A stretch of 64,000 nucleotides of DNA from contig CAWILT010000001.1 of assembly GCA_963837025.1 (NCBI GenBank), forward strand, positions 496,001 to 560,000. The letters are read 5' to 3'. The translations under genes were made by a program, and so were the position numbers. This stretch comes from JALZUV01 sp963837025 (GTDB taxonomy: Bacteria; Pseudomonadota; Alphaproteobacteria; Rickettsiales; JALZUV01). Shown here piece after piece: positions 1 to 8,267 of this stretch (the stretch's first letter is position 1; each line of letters opens with the position of its first letter). A model generated the notes under the pieces. That model had not been told where the DNA came from. It did not search any database and was given only the letters and a program-made list of their open reading frames with translations.

Positions 1-6
1 CAAACA

Positions 7-180
7 TTATTTCTTCGCAGGAGGCTCGTCTGAGGCATTGTCTTTGCCGTCATTAATACCTTCTTTCATCGATTTTATGCCCTTACCCAAATCGCCCATC
101 ACGCGCGGCAATTTTCCTGCACCAAAAACCAACAATACAATAACCAAAATTAAAATTAACTGCCAAAAACCAAGACTCAT
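7..180 (-). CDS. tatA: Sec-independent translocase subunit TatA
   Basis: This 57-aa protein is the pore-forming subunit of the twin-arginine translocase, which moves folded proteins across the inner membrane. The sequence shows one N-terminal membrane helix (about residues 4-19), then the FGAGKLP hinge (residues 19-25), a short amphipathic helix with DLGKGIKSMKEG, and a charged tail ending in PPAKK. TatA and TatE usually have about 60-90 residues, so this is a short but complete member. An AGGTG ribosome-binding sequence sits 4 bases before the ATG. It lies 75 bp downstream of the kinase-like gene in the same direction. In alphaproteobacteria tatB and tatC usually follow, and they would lie beyond the left edge. 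TatA is more likely than TatB because of its length and hinge. Confidence 0.93.
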   Translation of the reverse strand: MSLGFWQLILILVIVLLVFGAGKLPRVMGDLGKGIKSMKEGINDGKDNASDEPPAKK

Positions 181-255
181 AACGCACCTATAAAATTTGT
201 TTGTGCATGTAAATAGCAGTTATAGGGGGTAGATTCAAACGCAATCCACAGCGCT

Positions 256-2493
256 TTAACTTCCCGCGTTTAAACGTAAATAATTAGGCCGTGGCGTATT
301 TGGATTCTTCAATTTTATTGCATCATAGGCTTGCCTAATTTCATCGGGTGTCATGTCAAGCCCTTCAGGTTTATCAATTTTATCTACGACAAAAGAAGCG
401 AGAAATTTCACCAGCGTTAAATTGGAGGGCCCATGTGCATTCATATTTAATTGGGCTTTTTCAAATACATCAATTATACGCTCAATATCGGTCATAATAA
501 GCACATGATTCACCCCACCCACGCGCGCAGCTAGTAAGTCGGTATTCTCAAAATTCGCATAGTGCTCAGCACCTTCCGGTAGCAATTTATGACGTTTTAA
601 AAACTCAATCATATCGCCTTCTAAAGCCGCTTTCTCAAGCGCAAAAAGCTCATAATCATCCATAATAAATGATTCTGCTATCACCTTATCATCACCCAAC
701 TCACCAGCGTTATCAACAAGCACTAACTTGCCTAGATGTTTATCATTTAGTGCAGCCAAAAATGAGCTTGGAAAATTAATATGTTTATTAAGCGCAATCC
801 GCCAAGGCAACGTCCGATAATGCCCCGATTTTTTAGGGGGTAGTGGCGTGCCATCCGGTTTATAGCCCGCGCGCAACATGATGCGATCAAGTGCGGGCAG
901 CGGATATTCCTCGCGACGGTCTTGTGGGGTAATAAGCAAACAATCTGCCGCAACCACCTCGGTATAATAGCCAGCCTTCGAAAAAGCAGCCACCACCTTA
1001 TCATAGCGGTTTTCGTAATCTACGCCTGAACCATCAAAAAATACGTTATAGCGACGCTCTCGAGCAAGTTCGCAAAGCCAATTCCGGCGTGTATCAGCCC
1101 ATAAATGCACCGCCTCATAATCATCGGCATGGTGGCCGGCAGCAATTAGCACATGATAAATATCACTGTAAGGGCGGCCCTCATCAAGCGACGCATAGAT
1201 AAAATCGTCGCGAATTTTGCCATCAGCATCTTTATAATGCTTGTTTAAATAGCAATTAGAACCTTTGCCAGATCCGCTACCACCCATCGTCATCATCATT
1301 TTTGGCTCGGCTGAGCTTTTAACATTGGGATATAATGCCAGTTCATGCTCAATCGATTCACGTAGATGTTGTGCAATCCGATTCACTTGTTGCGCCGCAA
1401 GCTGCACCATAAGCTCAGCGCGCTCAAATCCTTTTAAGCTTAATATCACCTCATCGGCAAAAGCTACATCCTTTAAATCTCTAATTCCTTTATTAAATTC
1501 AGTATGCAAATAGTGCGACAAACGTTCATGCTGCGAATGCGAAAGAAGCGATAACGGGTGTAAATTCATGCAGATAGGAAGCGACCCATTGCTAATATCA
1601 ATTGAATCAACCATCGTTTTAGAAAAAATATCTGCACCGAAGTTATCCTTATCCAAATCGGTTAAACGCCCAACCCAGTGCTCTTTGGCAATCCGCAATG
1701 TGCCCAATAACTCACCTTTACCCATGTGCGTTTTAACCAGCTCTACACATTTTTTTTCCGTAATCAGCGCACCATTGATAAGCACAATAAGCGCTTCATC
1801 TTCAGGCACATTTTTAAAAAGCGTAATGTTAACTTCAGCGCGGTCTGCTTGAATAAACCGCTTACCATAAAGCGTAACCGTTCGATCTTCCCAATAGAAA
1901 TGTGGAGGGGTATTTTCACGATATTCCTGTCCACGCGCTTCATCCATAGCAGAAAGAAAAACATCTTTCATCTGCTCGCGTGTTTTAGCGTTATCGGCAA
2001 TAATATCGGCATGCGCTTCTGACAAACGACGAAAATCAATGCCCCCCAATTTTTCTTGAAAACCTCGCATCCGCCCTAATGCGGTAAAGAAAATGCGCAA
2101 TACAATACTGGTTGCATCTGCAAAGGGATAAAAGCGCTCTAACGTAACATAAATATCCGCCATGAGTTCGGCATTGCGCTGTGAATCGGTTGTCGCAAAA
2201 AAACCATTATGATCGTAAAATTTTCGCGCAAAATCGTGGAAAATAACGCTCAACTCCATCGCACGTTGCGCGCTTTCCAGCACACCTTCTAATTTTTGCT
2301 GCGGCGATATTGCTGTTGTATCAATAAATAAATCCAAATAAATTTGACGAAACAAATCATCTAAATAACTACCCCATTGGGTTTGCGTTACGTTTGATTT
2401 GGCTTTAAATTTGCGCAAAAATTCAATACCGCGATTGATGGCCAGCGCCATGCGTAATTTGCTTTTGCGATGATATTTAAGCTGTTTATTCAC
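256..2493 (-). CDS. Large zeta-toxin-like P-loop kinase, function unknown
   Basis: This 745-aa protein has an unrecognised N-terminal part of about 395 residues and a C-terminal P-loop kinase region resembling the zeta toxin family. The Walker A motif GGSGSGKGS lies at residues 404-412. It is followed by SLDEGRPYS (about 435-443), where zeta enzymes carry a catalytic acidic residue, and by FFDGSGVDYENRYDK (about 485-499), which resembles the second strand and helix of that fold. Zeta toxins phosphorylate UDP-GlcNAc; whether this protein does so is unknown. No signal peptide or membrane segment is visible. Unlike epsilon/zeta modules, no small antitoxin gene is adjacent. It starts 14 bp after motE and precedes tatA, so it is probably transcribed with flagellar motor genes. 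The assignment of a P-loop kinase is firm; membership in the zeta family is likely; the substrate is unknown. Confidence 0.7.
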   Translation of the reverse strand: MNKQLKYHRKSKLRMALAINRGIEFLRKFKAKSNVTQTQWGSYLDDLFRQIYLDLFIDTTAISPQQKLEGVLESAQRAMELSVIFHDFARKFYDHNGFFATTDSQRNAELMADIYVTLERFYPFADATSIVLRIFFTALGRMRGFQEKLGGIDFRRLSEAHADIIADNAKTREQMKDVFLSAMDEARGQEYRENTPPHFYWEDRTVTLYGKRFIQADRAEVNITLFKNVPEDEALIVLINGALITEKKCVELVKTHMGKGELLGTLRIAKEHWVGRLTDLDKDNFGADIFSKTMVDSIDISNGSLPICMNLHPLSLLSHSQHERLSHYLHTEFNKGIRDLKDVAFADEVILSLKGFERAELMVQLAAQQVNRIAQHLRESIEHELALYPNVKSSAEPKMMMTMGGSGSGKGSNCYLNKHYKDADGKIRDDFIYASLDEGRPYSDIYHVLIAAGHHADDYEAVHLWADTRRNWLCELARERRYNVFFDGSGVDYENRYDKVVAAFSKAGYYTEVVAADCLLITPQDRREEYPLPALDRIMLRAGYKPDGTPLPPKKSGHYRTLPWRIALNKHINFPSSFLAALNDKHLGKLVLVDNAGELGDDKVIAESFIMDDYELFALEKAALEGDMIEFLKRHKLLPEGAEHYANFENTDLLAARVGGVNHVLIMTDIERIIDVFEKAQLNMNAHGPSNLTLVKFLASFVVDKIDKPEGLDMTPDEIRQAYDAIKLKNPNTPRPNYLRLNAGS

Positions 2494-2507
2494 TTAAACT
2501 CTGTAAA

Positions 2508-3347
2508 TTAGTTTTTCGTTTCTGGCGCACTGGCGGCAGCTAAATCTTTTGTCGCTTGCGCACGAATTTGCCGCATTTGTGCCAGTTTTACCGTAACATC
2601 TTTCGCTTTTATAGGACTCATACTGGCCAAAATCGGCGCCGCCTTGCGTTCCGACATACGATCAATCACTTCAAGCAAAATATTCATATCTAACTCATTA
2701 AAAATACGTGCTGCTTCTTTAGGCTTCATGCTTTCATAAATTTTTACCAAACTCTTCATCTCAGTATCTTCTTGTTTTTCGTTTTGCTCCAGAAGCTCTT
2801 TTAAACTAATTTGCATCCGCTCCATTTGCTGAATTTTATCATTTATCCGCATTTCGGTTGCTTCAAGCAGCTTTTCGCGCATCGAAACCTCTTCACTGTA
2901 AAGCTCAATTTCTTCACGGCGTTTTGATAAGCTTTGGAGTAAATCAACTTCAATTTGGCTGTAGCGGCCATCGACCTGCACAATATCCGATGGTGGATCT
3001 AGCGACACGTTTGTGTTTTCAATTTGCGGCCCCTTACTGCCATCGACCACATTTTCACGCTCATCATTACTAGCTTCTTCAGGCGCATCCGCATTCACTT
3101 CTGCATCACTGTCATCAACTTGGGCTTGGTCATCAACAATAACCGGTTCAGATTCCGTTGCGGGGGTCGCTTCAGCATTTTCTTCTAGCGGCTCAGCTTC
3201 AGCATCTTGCGCATAGGCTGGCGGTATAATACCACGCGCTAAATATTTTTGACCCACTGCAATTTCATCGGCTTTAATAACGACAAATAGCGCCGATGCA
3301 ACCAGTGTTAACGGTAATAATCTAAATTTGAAAAAGCGCTGCTTCAT
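2508..3347 (-). CDS. motE: MotE-like flagellar motor chaperone with MgtE_N domain
   Basis: This 279-aa protein has an N-terminal membrane or signal segment (about residues 9-24), an acidic low-complexity stretch (45-105), a coiled coil (about 130-192) and a C-terminal MgtE_N/FliG-like helical repeat (about 197-262, containing ESMKPKEAARIF). In Sinorhizobium, MotE is a periplasmic chaperone for the stator-associated protein MotC. Proteins of this layout sit in flagellar operons across alphaproteobacteria. Its start overlaps the stop of the upstream DUF6468 gene by 4 bases, so the two are translationally coupled in the fliL-fliM operon. The name is by architecture and context; a strict orthologue of rhizobial MotE is not proven. 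Confidence 0.75.
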   Translation of the reverse strand: MKQRFFKFRLLPLTLVASALFVVIKADEIAVGQKYLARGIIPPAYAQDAEAEPLEENAEATPATESEPVIVDDQAQVDDSDAEVNADAPEEASNDERENVVDGSKGPQIENTNVSLDPPSDIVQVDGRYSQIEVDLLQSLSKRREEIELYSEEVSMREKLLEATEMRINDKIQQMERMQISLKELLEQNEKQEDTEMKSLVKIYESMKPKEAARIFNELDMNILLEVIDRMSERKAAPILASMSPIKAKDVTVKLAQMRQIRAQATKDLAAASAPETKN

Positions 3348-3955
3348 GATTCATTCCCCGACTTCATCGCGTCTTGCAATTCTTGCTCGGCACGTGAACG
3401 CAAACGCGCTGATGTGCGACCACCACGGCGCGATGATGATTCGTTCTTTTGCTTATCGCCTAACCGCTCCAGCATGGCTTCGACGTTATTCTTTTTAGAG
3501 CCTGAATCTTTTGTATTATCGGATGCATTTTTAAAAGCATCTTGAGCGGAACTTGATGGTGAAAAACGCGCTGGTTTTGAAATAGAAGCTTCACGCTTAG
3601 GGGGCAAGGCCGTTGCCGCTGAGCGCGACTCCCGCGGCATGGTACCGTCCATTTTCTCCGCCGTACGATTCCCTTTTTCAATCATAAAAGCTAAATCATC
3701 AGCCAAAAAGTTGGCTTTATCTAAACGCTCATTCAGCGAATCATTCACTTTCACACTCATTTTGCGTAGGTCCTCGATAGAATCTTGCGCTTTTTGTGTA
3801 GCCTCATCAAATTTTACAATCAGCTTGGCAAAATCTTGCTTACTATCTTGCAGCACTTTGATGCGCCGATTGACCATAAAACAATACACAATGGTGGCAA
3901 TTAAAAGCAACACCATCACACTATCAACGAGCAATTTAATGATTAAAAAGGTCAT
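3344..3955 (-). CDS. DUF6468-type membrane-anchored flagellar operon protein
   Basis: This 203-aa protein has one N-terminal transmembrane helix (about residues 4-26) followed by a coiled-coil cytoplasmic region (about 30-100) and a basic, Ser/Arg-rich tail. This matches the DUF6468 family, found in alphaproteobacterial flagellar operons between fliM and motE. The molecular role is not established; inner-membrane anchoring near the motor is an inference from topology and location. The start codon overlaps the fliM stop by 4 bases, and the stop overlaps the motE start by 4 bases, so fliM, this gene and motE form a coupled trio. The family assignment rests on recognition of layout and context, not on a database search. 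Confidence 0.65.
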   Translation of the reverse strand: MTFLIIKLLVDSVMVLLLIATIVYCFMVNRRIKVLQDSKQDFAKLIVKFDEATQKAQDSIEDLRKMSVKVNDSLNERLDKANFLADDLAFMIEKGNRTAEKMDGTMPRESRSAATALPPKREASISKPARFSPSSSAQDAFKNASDNTKDSGSKKNNVEAMLERLGDKQKNESSSRRGGRTSARLRSRAEQELQDAMKSGNES

Positions 3956-5004
3956 ACGTTAAATTCCTCTAATTTTTTACGAATCGATTGGGTGAGCGAT
4001 ACCGCTACCGTGTCGCCGACTCTACCAATTTTTCCAGTCGCAAGATTAATGCCGCCACACTTTACTTTCGCTTCTGACCCAGGCTTAGATTGTAACATCA
4101 TGGTATTACCCACACGCAAATTTACAATATCGCCCAATGCCATTTTCATTTCTTCTAAAACAACCTGCACATCCATATCGGTTTGACGCATTTCGGTGCC
4201 AAAATGGCGCTCCCACGCAGTATCTTGGCCAAACTTTTCGCCCATGAACATTTGCAACAGCATATCGCGGATGGGTTCCAAAGTGTTATGTGGCAATAGA
4301 ATTTCGATAATGCCACCGCGCTCCTCCATCTCCACACGCAGACGCACGAGCAGCACCGCATTATTAGGACGGGTAATAGTTGCAAAACGCGGATTATTTT
4401 CCAATCGATCATACTGGAATGTTATTGGCGATATAGGGTCAAATGCTTGACTCATATCAGAAAGCACAATTTCGACCATTTTCTTAACAATATCTTGCTC
4501 AATCGTAGTGTAAGGGCGACCTTCAATGCGCACCGGTTTATGCGAACGACGCCCGCCAAACAATACATCAACGGTTGAATAAATTTGTGAACTATCAACC
4601 GTTACTAAACCAAAATTCTCCCATTCAACCGCACGAAAAACCACTAAAAGTGCAGGCAGGGGAATTGAATTTAAATAATCATCAAACCGTAAACTAGTCA
4701 TGGAATCTAGACTTACATCCACGTTATCTGATGTAAAACCTCGTAAAGATGATGAAAGCATGCGCACTAAGCGGTCAAACACCACCTCAAGCATGGGCAT
4801 TTTTTCATAAGCCATTAACGCGCGGTCTAATATAGCGTGAATACCGGTGCTAGCTTCTTCCGTGGTCCCATTATCGAAACCTAATAGCATATCAATTTCG
4901 CTCTGGTCTAAAACGCGCTCGTTTGAGCCGTCCGTTTTCTCTCCTTCATCAGCTACATTTGCCGCCTTTTGCGCTTTAACTTGATCTTCAGTTTCATCTG
5001 CCAT
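3952..5004 (-). CDS. fliM: Flagellar motor switch protein FliM
   Basis: FliM forms the middle of the flagellar C-ring and binds phosphorylated CheY to reverse rotation. The 350-aa protein has the N-terminal CheY-binding motif LDQSEIDMLL (residues 32-41). A FliM middle domain (about 60-250) includes TSLRFDDYLNSIPLP, and a C-terminal SpoA/FliN-like domain (about 270-345) includes LRVGNTMML. About 30 charged, disordered residues precede the CheY motif, slightly more than in E. coli. It follows fliL at a distance of 124 bp. That gap contains a sigma-54-like element and a hairpin, so fliM may have its own promoter. The downstream gene overlaps by 4 bases. Confidence 0.96.
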   Translation of the reverse strand: MADETEDQVKAQKAANVADEGEKTDGSNERVLDQSEIDMLLGFDNGTTEEASTGIHAILDRALMAYEKMPMLEVVFDRLVRMLSSSLRGFTSDNVDVSLDSMTSLRFDDYLNSIPLPALLVVFRAVEWENFGLVTVDSSQIYSTVDVLFGGRRSHKPVRIEGRPYTTIEQDIVKKMVEIVLSDMSQAFDPISPITFQYDRLENNPRFATITRPNNAVLLVRLRVEMEERGGIIEILLPHNTLEPIRDMLLQMFMGEKFGQDTAWERHFGTEMRQTDMDVQVVLEEMKMALGDIVNLRVGNTMMLQSKPGSEAKVKCGGINLATGKIGRVGDTVAVSLTQSIRKKLEEFNV

Positions 5005-5068
5005 GTTACTATCCTAGCACATAATTTAGCTTTGTTGAACTAACAGACGAAAACTTCCTTCTGTAGTC

Positions 5069-5086
5069 TGAGTGAAAAATCACTCA
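5069..5086. repeat. Perfect 7-bp inverted repeat in the fliL-fliM gap
   Basis: TGAGTGA and TCACTCA flank a 4-base loop of A on the plus strand (T on the transcript). There is no T-run on its downstream (minus) side, so it is not a standard intrinsic terminator. It would lie in the leader of an mRNA started from the sigma-54-like site just upstream, 65 bases before the fliM start. It could be an RNA hairpin or a protein-binding palindrome; nothing further can be said. Confidence 0.5.
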
Positions 5087-5110
5087 ACGTTAATCTTGAA
5101 ACATTTATGT

Positions 5111-5126
5111 TGCAGCATTTATGCCA
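5111..5126 (-). promoter_or_regulatory. Sigma-54-like promoter upstream of fliM
   Basis: On the minus strand this reads TGGCAT, five bases, CTGCA. It matches the RpoN pattern TGGCAC-N5-TTGCA with the invariant GG and GC separated by ten bases. Transcription would start near position 5100, leaving a leader of about 95 bases before fliM. Many Caulobacter flagellar genes depend on RpoN, which fits. The site differs from consensus at two positions and lies immediately after the fliL stop codon, so it is a prediction only. Confidence 0.45.
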
Positions 5127-5128
5127 AA

Positions 5129-5665
5129 TTATTGAACAATAATTTCTTTAAATAGAATATTATTCACCTTTGCGGGAGCAATTGCTTGGTTGATGCGCAG
5201 CATTAGTTCTTCGCGTAAACGATACAACCCAGCTGATCCTGATAAATCGCTAGCGCGCAATTCACGCAAATAGGTAATGAAATTATCGCGCACGCGGGGC
5301 ATATAAGCTTCCAACGTTGCGACATCTTCTTGCTTTGAAAGCTCAATCGCAACTTTCATTTTCAAAAAGCTACTTTTGGTTCGGTCAGAACTATTTAAAT
5401 CAACTAAAAATTCAGGGACATCATAAAATACAGGCACATTAGCAACTGCTGATATTGGCTCACCATCTTCTCCAATTTCCTCAACAGCAACGTCTTCACC
5501 ATGCTCGTCAGACCCCATGAGGAAAAACGCTCCACCACCGCCTATTAAGACGAGTAAAATAACAGCGGCGATAATAATAAGCTTCTTTTTACCTTTAGTA
5601 GGCGAAAGCTCATCAGTATCATCAAGCTCTGTATCTACATCTTGTTCAATATCATCTTCAGCCAT
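5129..5665 (-). CDS. fliL: Flagellar basal body-associated protein FliL
   Basis: FliL is a single-pass inner-membrane protein that surrounds the stator units and supports torque generation. The 178-aa product has an acidic cytoplasmic N-terminus, one transmembrane helix (about residues 29-50, with IIAAVILLVLIGGGGAFF) and a periplasmic FliL domain. That domain contains the typical FLKMKVAIEL strand and ends in NNILFKEIIVQ. I chose the ATG at 5665 rather than the one at 5671. GGAG sits 7 bases before the former but only one base before the latter. It is the first gene of the minus-strand motor operon and diverges from flgF across a 186-bp gap. Confidence 0.93.
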   Translation of the reverse strand: MAEDDIEQDVDTELDDTDELSPTKGKKKLIIIAAVILLVLIGGGGAFFLMGSDEHGEDVAVEEIGEDGEPISAVANVPVFYDVPEFLVDLNSSDRTKSSFLKMKVAIELSKQEDVATLEAYMPRVRDNFITYLRELRASDLSGSAGLYRLREELMLRINQAIAPAKVNNILFKEIIVQ

Positions 5666-5793
5666 TATCATTCTCCATTGTTAAATCTGTTTTAGCTGTA
5701 ACGATTGTTTCTAGCAATAAATGATAAACCACAATGGAGATATTGCTTAAAATAATGCAGTTTTGATACAAAAATTATCACATCCTCAATTTT

Positions 5794-5809
5794 TGGCACA
5801 GCTTATGCA
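5794..5809 (+). promoter_or_regulatory. Sigma-54-like promoter upstream of flgF
   Basis: The sequence TGGCAC-AGCTT-ATGCA matches the RpoN pattern TGGCAC-N5-TTGCA with one mismatch. It keeps the invariant GG and GC with ten bases between them. A start site near 5820 would give a leader of about 30 bases before the flgF ATG at 5852. Caulobacter rod and ring genes are RpoN-dependent, so the context fits well. Activator (FlbD-type) binding sites were not identified. Confidence 0.6.
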
Positions 5810-5851
5810 TAGTGTTTCAGGATTAATAAACCGCATTCAGGAAAACCGATT

Positions 5852-6574
5852 ATGGATAACAGTATATATGTAGCGCTATCTCGCCAAATGGCTTTATTTC
5901 GTGATCTTGATGTTACGTCAAATAATATTGCCAATGCTGCAACTACTGGTTACCAAGCCGAAAAAACAATGTTTACTGATTATCTAACAGATGGTGGTAA
6001 CGGTCAAAAGATTGCTTTTGCACAAGATATCGCCACTTATCATGATACCCGTCAAGGCGGCATGGAAGTTACGGGAAATGAATTAGATGTTGCCATTCAA
6101 GGGCCTGGTTACTTTATAGTAGAAACTGCCGCTGGCGAACGCTATACACGCAGCGGCAACTTTCAAATTGACCCCGAAGGTGTATTGGTTAGCAGTGATG
6201 GATATCCTGTATTAGATGATGCTGGCCAGCGCATTCAGCTTGATGAGCAAGATACTGACGTTCGTATTGGCGAAAATGGCTCTATCGTAGCGCAAGGCCA
6301 AGAGCGTGGAATTTTAGGCTTAGTTGAATTTCAAAATCAGCAAAAACTAAACCGTATGGAAAGTACGCTTTGGGATGCTAATGGGCAAAATGCTCAAATC
6401 GCCGAAAAATCACGTGTTTTACAAGGCACCTTAGAACGTTCAAATGTGCAAGCCGTTAACGAGCTTGTTCGTTTAACCGAACTTTCGCGCAATACAGGCA
6501 GTACCGCAAAATTTATTGAGGTGATGTACGATCTTCAACGTAAATCATCCACCAACTGGACCAAACAACAATAA
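5852..6574 (+). CDS. flgF: Flagellar basal-body rod protein FlgF
   Basis: FlgF is a proximal rod subunit of the flagellar axle in the periplasm, exported by the flagellar type III system. The 240-aa protein has the N-terminal rod motif (SRQMALFRDLDVTSNNIANA, about residues 9-28), the central GNELDVAIQGPGYF segment (about 76-89) and the C-terminal flg_bbr helix with SNVQAVNELVRL. Its length is normal for the family. It begins a plus-strand set with flgG, flgA and flgH, behind a sigma-54-like promoter. FlgF and FlgG are paralogues; the order and the shorter length here identify FlgF. Confidence 0.95.
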   Translation: MDNSIYVALSRQMALFRDLDVTSNNIANAATTGYQAEKTMFTDYLTDGGNGQKIAFAQDIATYHDTRQGGMEVTGNELDVAIQGPGYFIVETAAGERYTRSGNFQIDPEGVLVSSDGYPVLDDAGQRIQLDEQDTDVRIGENGSIVAQGQERGILGLVEFQNQQKLNRMESTLWDANGQNAQIAEKSRVLQGTLERSNVQAVNELVRLTELSRNTGSTAKFIEVMYDLQRKSSTNWTKQQ

Positions 6575-6602
6575 TTATAAACCAGCATAAGGAGTTAATA
6601 TT

Positions 6603-7388
6603 ATGCGTTCATTAGATGTAGCAGCAACCGGAATTCAAGCCCAACAGGCCCATATCGATGTTATTTCGCAAAACCTCGCCAACATGACAACCATTGGCTA
6701 CAAACGCAACCGCGCACAGTTTCAGGATTTAATGTATGAAAGCCAGCGTCGTGTAGGTACGAACTCATCCGATGTTGGAACCATTGTTCCAACCGGCACA
6801 CAATTTGGTTTAGGTGTTAAAACCGCTGGTGTGTATCGCAGCCACGGACAAGGGACAGTTACTTTGACGGAGAATCCCTTGGATATTGCAATTCAAGGAC
6901 GTGGGTTTTTACAGGTTGAATTACCCAATGGCGATTTTGCCTATACCCGAGATGGCGCCTTGCAGCGAAATCCAGAAGGCGAGATTGTAACTATTGATGG
7001 TTATCTTGTTTCACCCGCTATTGCCATACCGGATAATGCAACCAGCATCTCTATCAACGCATCAGGCGAAGTTGAAGTAACGATTGACGGACAGGCGGAA
7101 CCCGCCAACCTTGGCCAGCTTGAAATGGTTAACTTCATCAACCCCGTAGGCTTAGAAGCAACAGGAAATAACTTATACAAAGAAACCGAAGCTTCTGGCG
7201 CGCCAGTTGTCGGGCTTGCAGGCGAAGATGGATTTGGAACGTTTCTGCAAGGCTTTCTTGAGCAATCAAATGTGAATCCTGTAACGGAAATTACTAATTT
7301 AATTGTGGCGCAACGCGCATATGAAATGAACACTAAAGTGATTACCGCTTCTGATGAGATGTTACAGTCACTTAATCAATCAGCGTAA
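6603..7388 (+). CDS. flgG: Flagellar basal-body rod protein FlgG
   Basis: FlgG builds the distal rod that passes through the P and L rings. The 261-aa product carries the classic N-terminus (MRSLDVAATGIQAQQ, then ISQNLANMTTIGYKRNRAQF) and the central NPLDIAIQGRGF motif. The C-terminal flg_bbr_C segment contains SNVNPVTEITNLI and QRAYEMNTKVI. The length of 261 residues is exactly typical. An AAGGAG ribosome-binding site lies 8 bases before the ATG, 28 bp after flgF. It is transcribed with flgF, flgA and flgH. Confidence 0.97.
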   Translation: MRSLDVAATGIQAQQAHIDVISQNLANMTTIGYKRNRAQFQDLMYESQRRVGTNSSDVGTIVPTGTQFGLGVKTAGVYRSHGQGTVTLTENPLDIAIQGRGFLQVELPNGDFAYTRDGALQRNPEGEIVTIDGYLVSPAIAIPDNATSISINASGEVEVTIDGQAEPANLGQLEMVNFINPVGLEATGNNLYKETEASGAPVVGLAGEDGFGTFLQGFLEQSNVNPVTEITNLIVAQRAYEMNTKVITASDEMLQSLNQSA

Positions 7389-7418
7389 TGACACAGAATA
7401 AGACCGGAGATTTTTAAG

Positions 7419-8267
7419 ATGAAAACCTTAGCTTTATTATCGCTTCTTTTAGCTAGCACGGCAACATTTGCCGATGACACTAACCCATGGGCAGAGCGCT
7501 ATGCTGATAACGCTAAAATAGCGGAAGCTTTACCAAACCAGTTGCCTGAAGTTGCTAGCGCCATTGACACTGCCCGTTTACATGCGGGTATTGAAAGCGG
7601 CTTAGGCTACAATGCTGTTTCGGGTGCGATTGAGCAAGCCTTGCGAAAAGAAGGCGCAGGCGAAGAATTGAAAGTAACCCTATTTAAATATCGTGAAGGA
7701 AAAGCTATTTTAAATTCGCGCAGCCCATTGTCAATGGAGATTGACAATGTAACTTTTAATGCAAATCAAAAAACGTGGTCTGCTACGTTATATCCATTTG
7801 ATAATGCAAAACCGTTAGCAGCTATGGTTTTAGAAGGTTCATATGATGAAATGATTGAAGTGCCCGTTTTAACACGTCGTTTTCGTCGCGATGAAGTCAT
7901 TACAGCAAGTGACATCCAAGTGAAGAAAGTCGAGTCGAGTCGCATTCGTGCAGATACGGCGCTTTCAATGGATCAGATGATTGGCCTATCGCCACGACGC
8001 ACTCTTTCACCAGATCGTTCCATTCGTATGGCTGAACTTGAGCGTCCTACTGTGATTAAAATAAACGATCAGGTGACGATGCATTATAAAACCGATATGA
8101 TGGAACTCAAAGCCCTAGGCGATGCAATGGAAGATGGAGCAACCGGCGACATTATTCGCGTGCGTAATAAAGATAGCCATCAACCGGTGCAAGGCCGTGT
8201 GTTAGCCGCCGGCTTAATTGAAGTAATGCCAATGGGTGTGTTAGCCCAAGCAGGAGGAAGCTACTAA
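7419..8267 (+). CDS. flgA: Flagellar P-ring assembly chaperone FlgA
   Basis: FlgA is the periplasmic chaperone that helps FlgI assemble into the P ring. The 282-aa protein has a signal peptide (residues 1-18, cleaved after STATFA). A variable domain follows, and then a SAF domain from about residue 148 (VPVLTRRFRRDEVITASDIQ). The C-terminal FlgA region ends with GRVLAAGLIEVMP. It sits between flgG and flgH, the usual alphaproteobacterial place, and its stop shares one base with the flgH start. A GGAG sequence precedes the ATG. flgI, which normally follows flgH, is not present here. Confidence 0.93.
   Translation: MKTLALLSLLLASTATFADDTNPWAERYADNAKIAEALPNQLPEVASAIDTARLHAGIESGLGYNAVSGAIEQALRKEGAGEELKVTLFKYREGKAILNSRSPLSMEIDNVTFNANQKTWSATLYPFDNAKPLAAMVLEGSYDEMIEVPVLTRRFRRDEVITASDIQVKKVESSRIRADTALSMDQMIGLSPRRTLSPDRSIRMAELERPTVIKINDQVTMHYKTDMMELKALGDAMEDGATGDIIRVRNKDSHQPVQGRVLAAGLIEVMPMGVLAQAGGSY

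Noticed and set aside
256..2493. Toxin-antitoxin module
   Set aside because: Only one large kinase gene is present with no small antitoxin gene adjacent, and it sits between housekeeping genes.
5681..5695. TTAA-N7-TTAG, near-CtrA site upstream of fliL
   Set aside because: It mismatches the consensus at one of eight key bases; such matches are common in AT-rich DNA, so it is only mentioned beside the perfect site.
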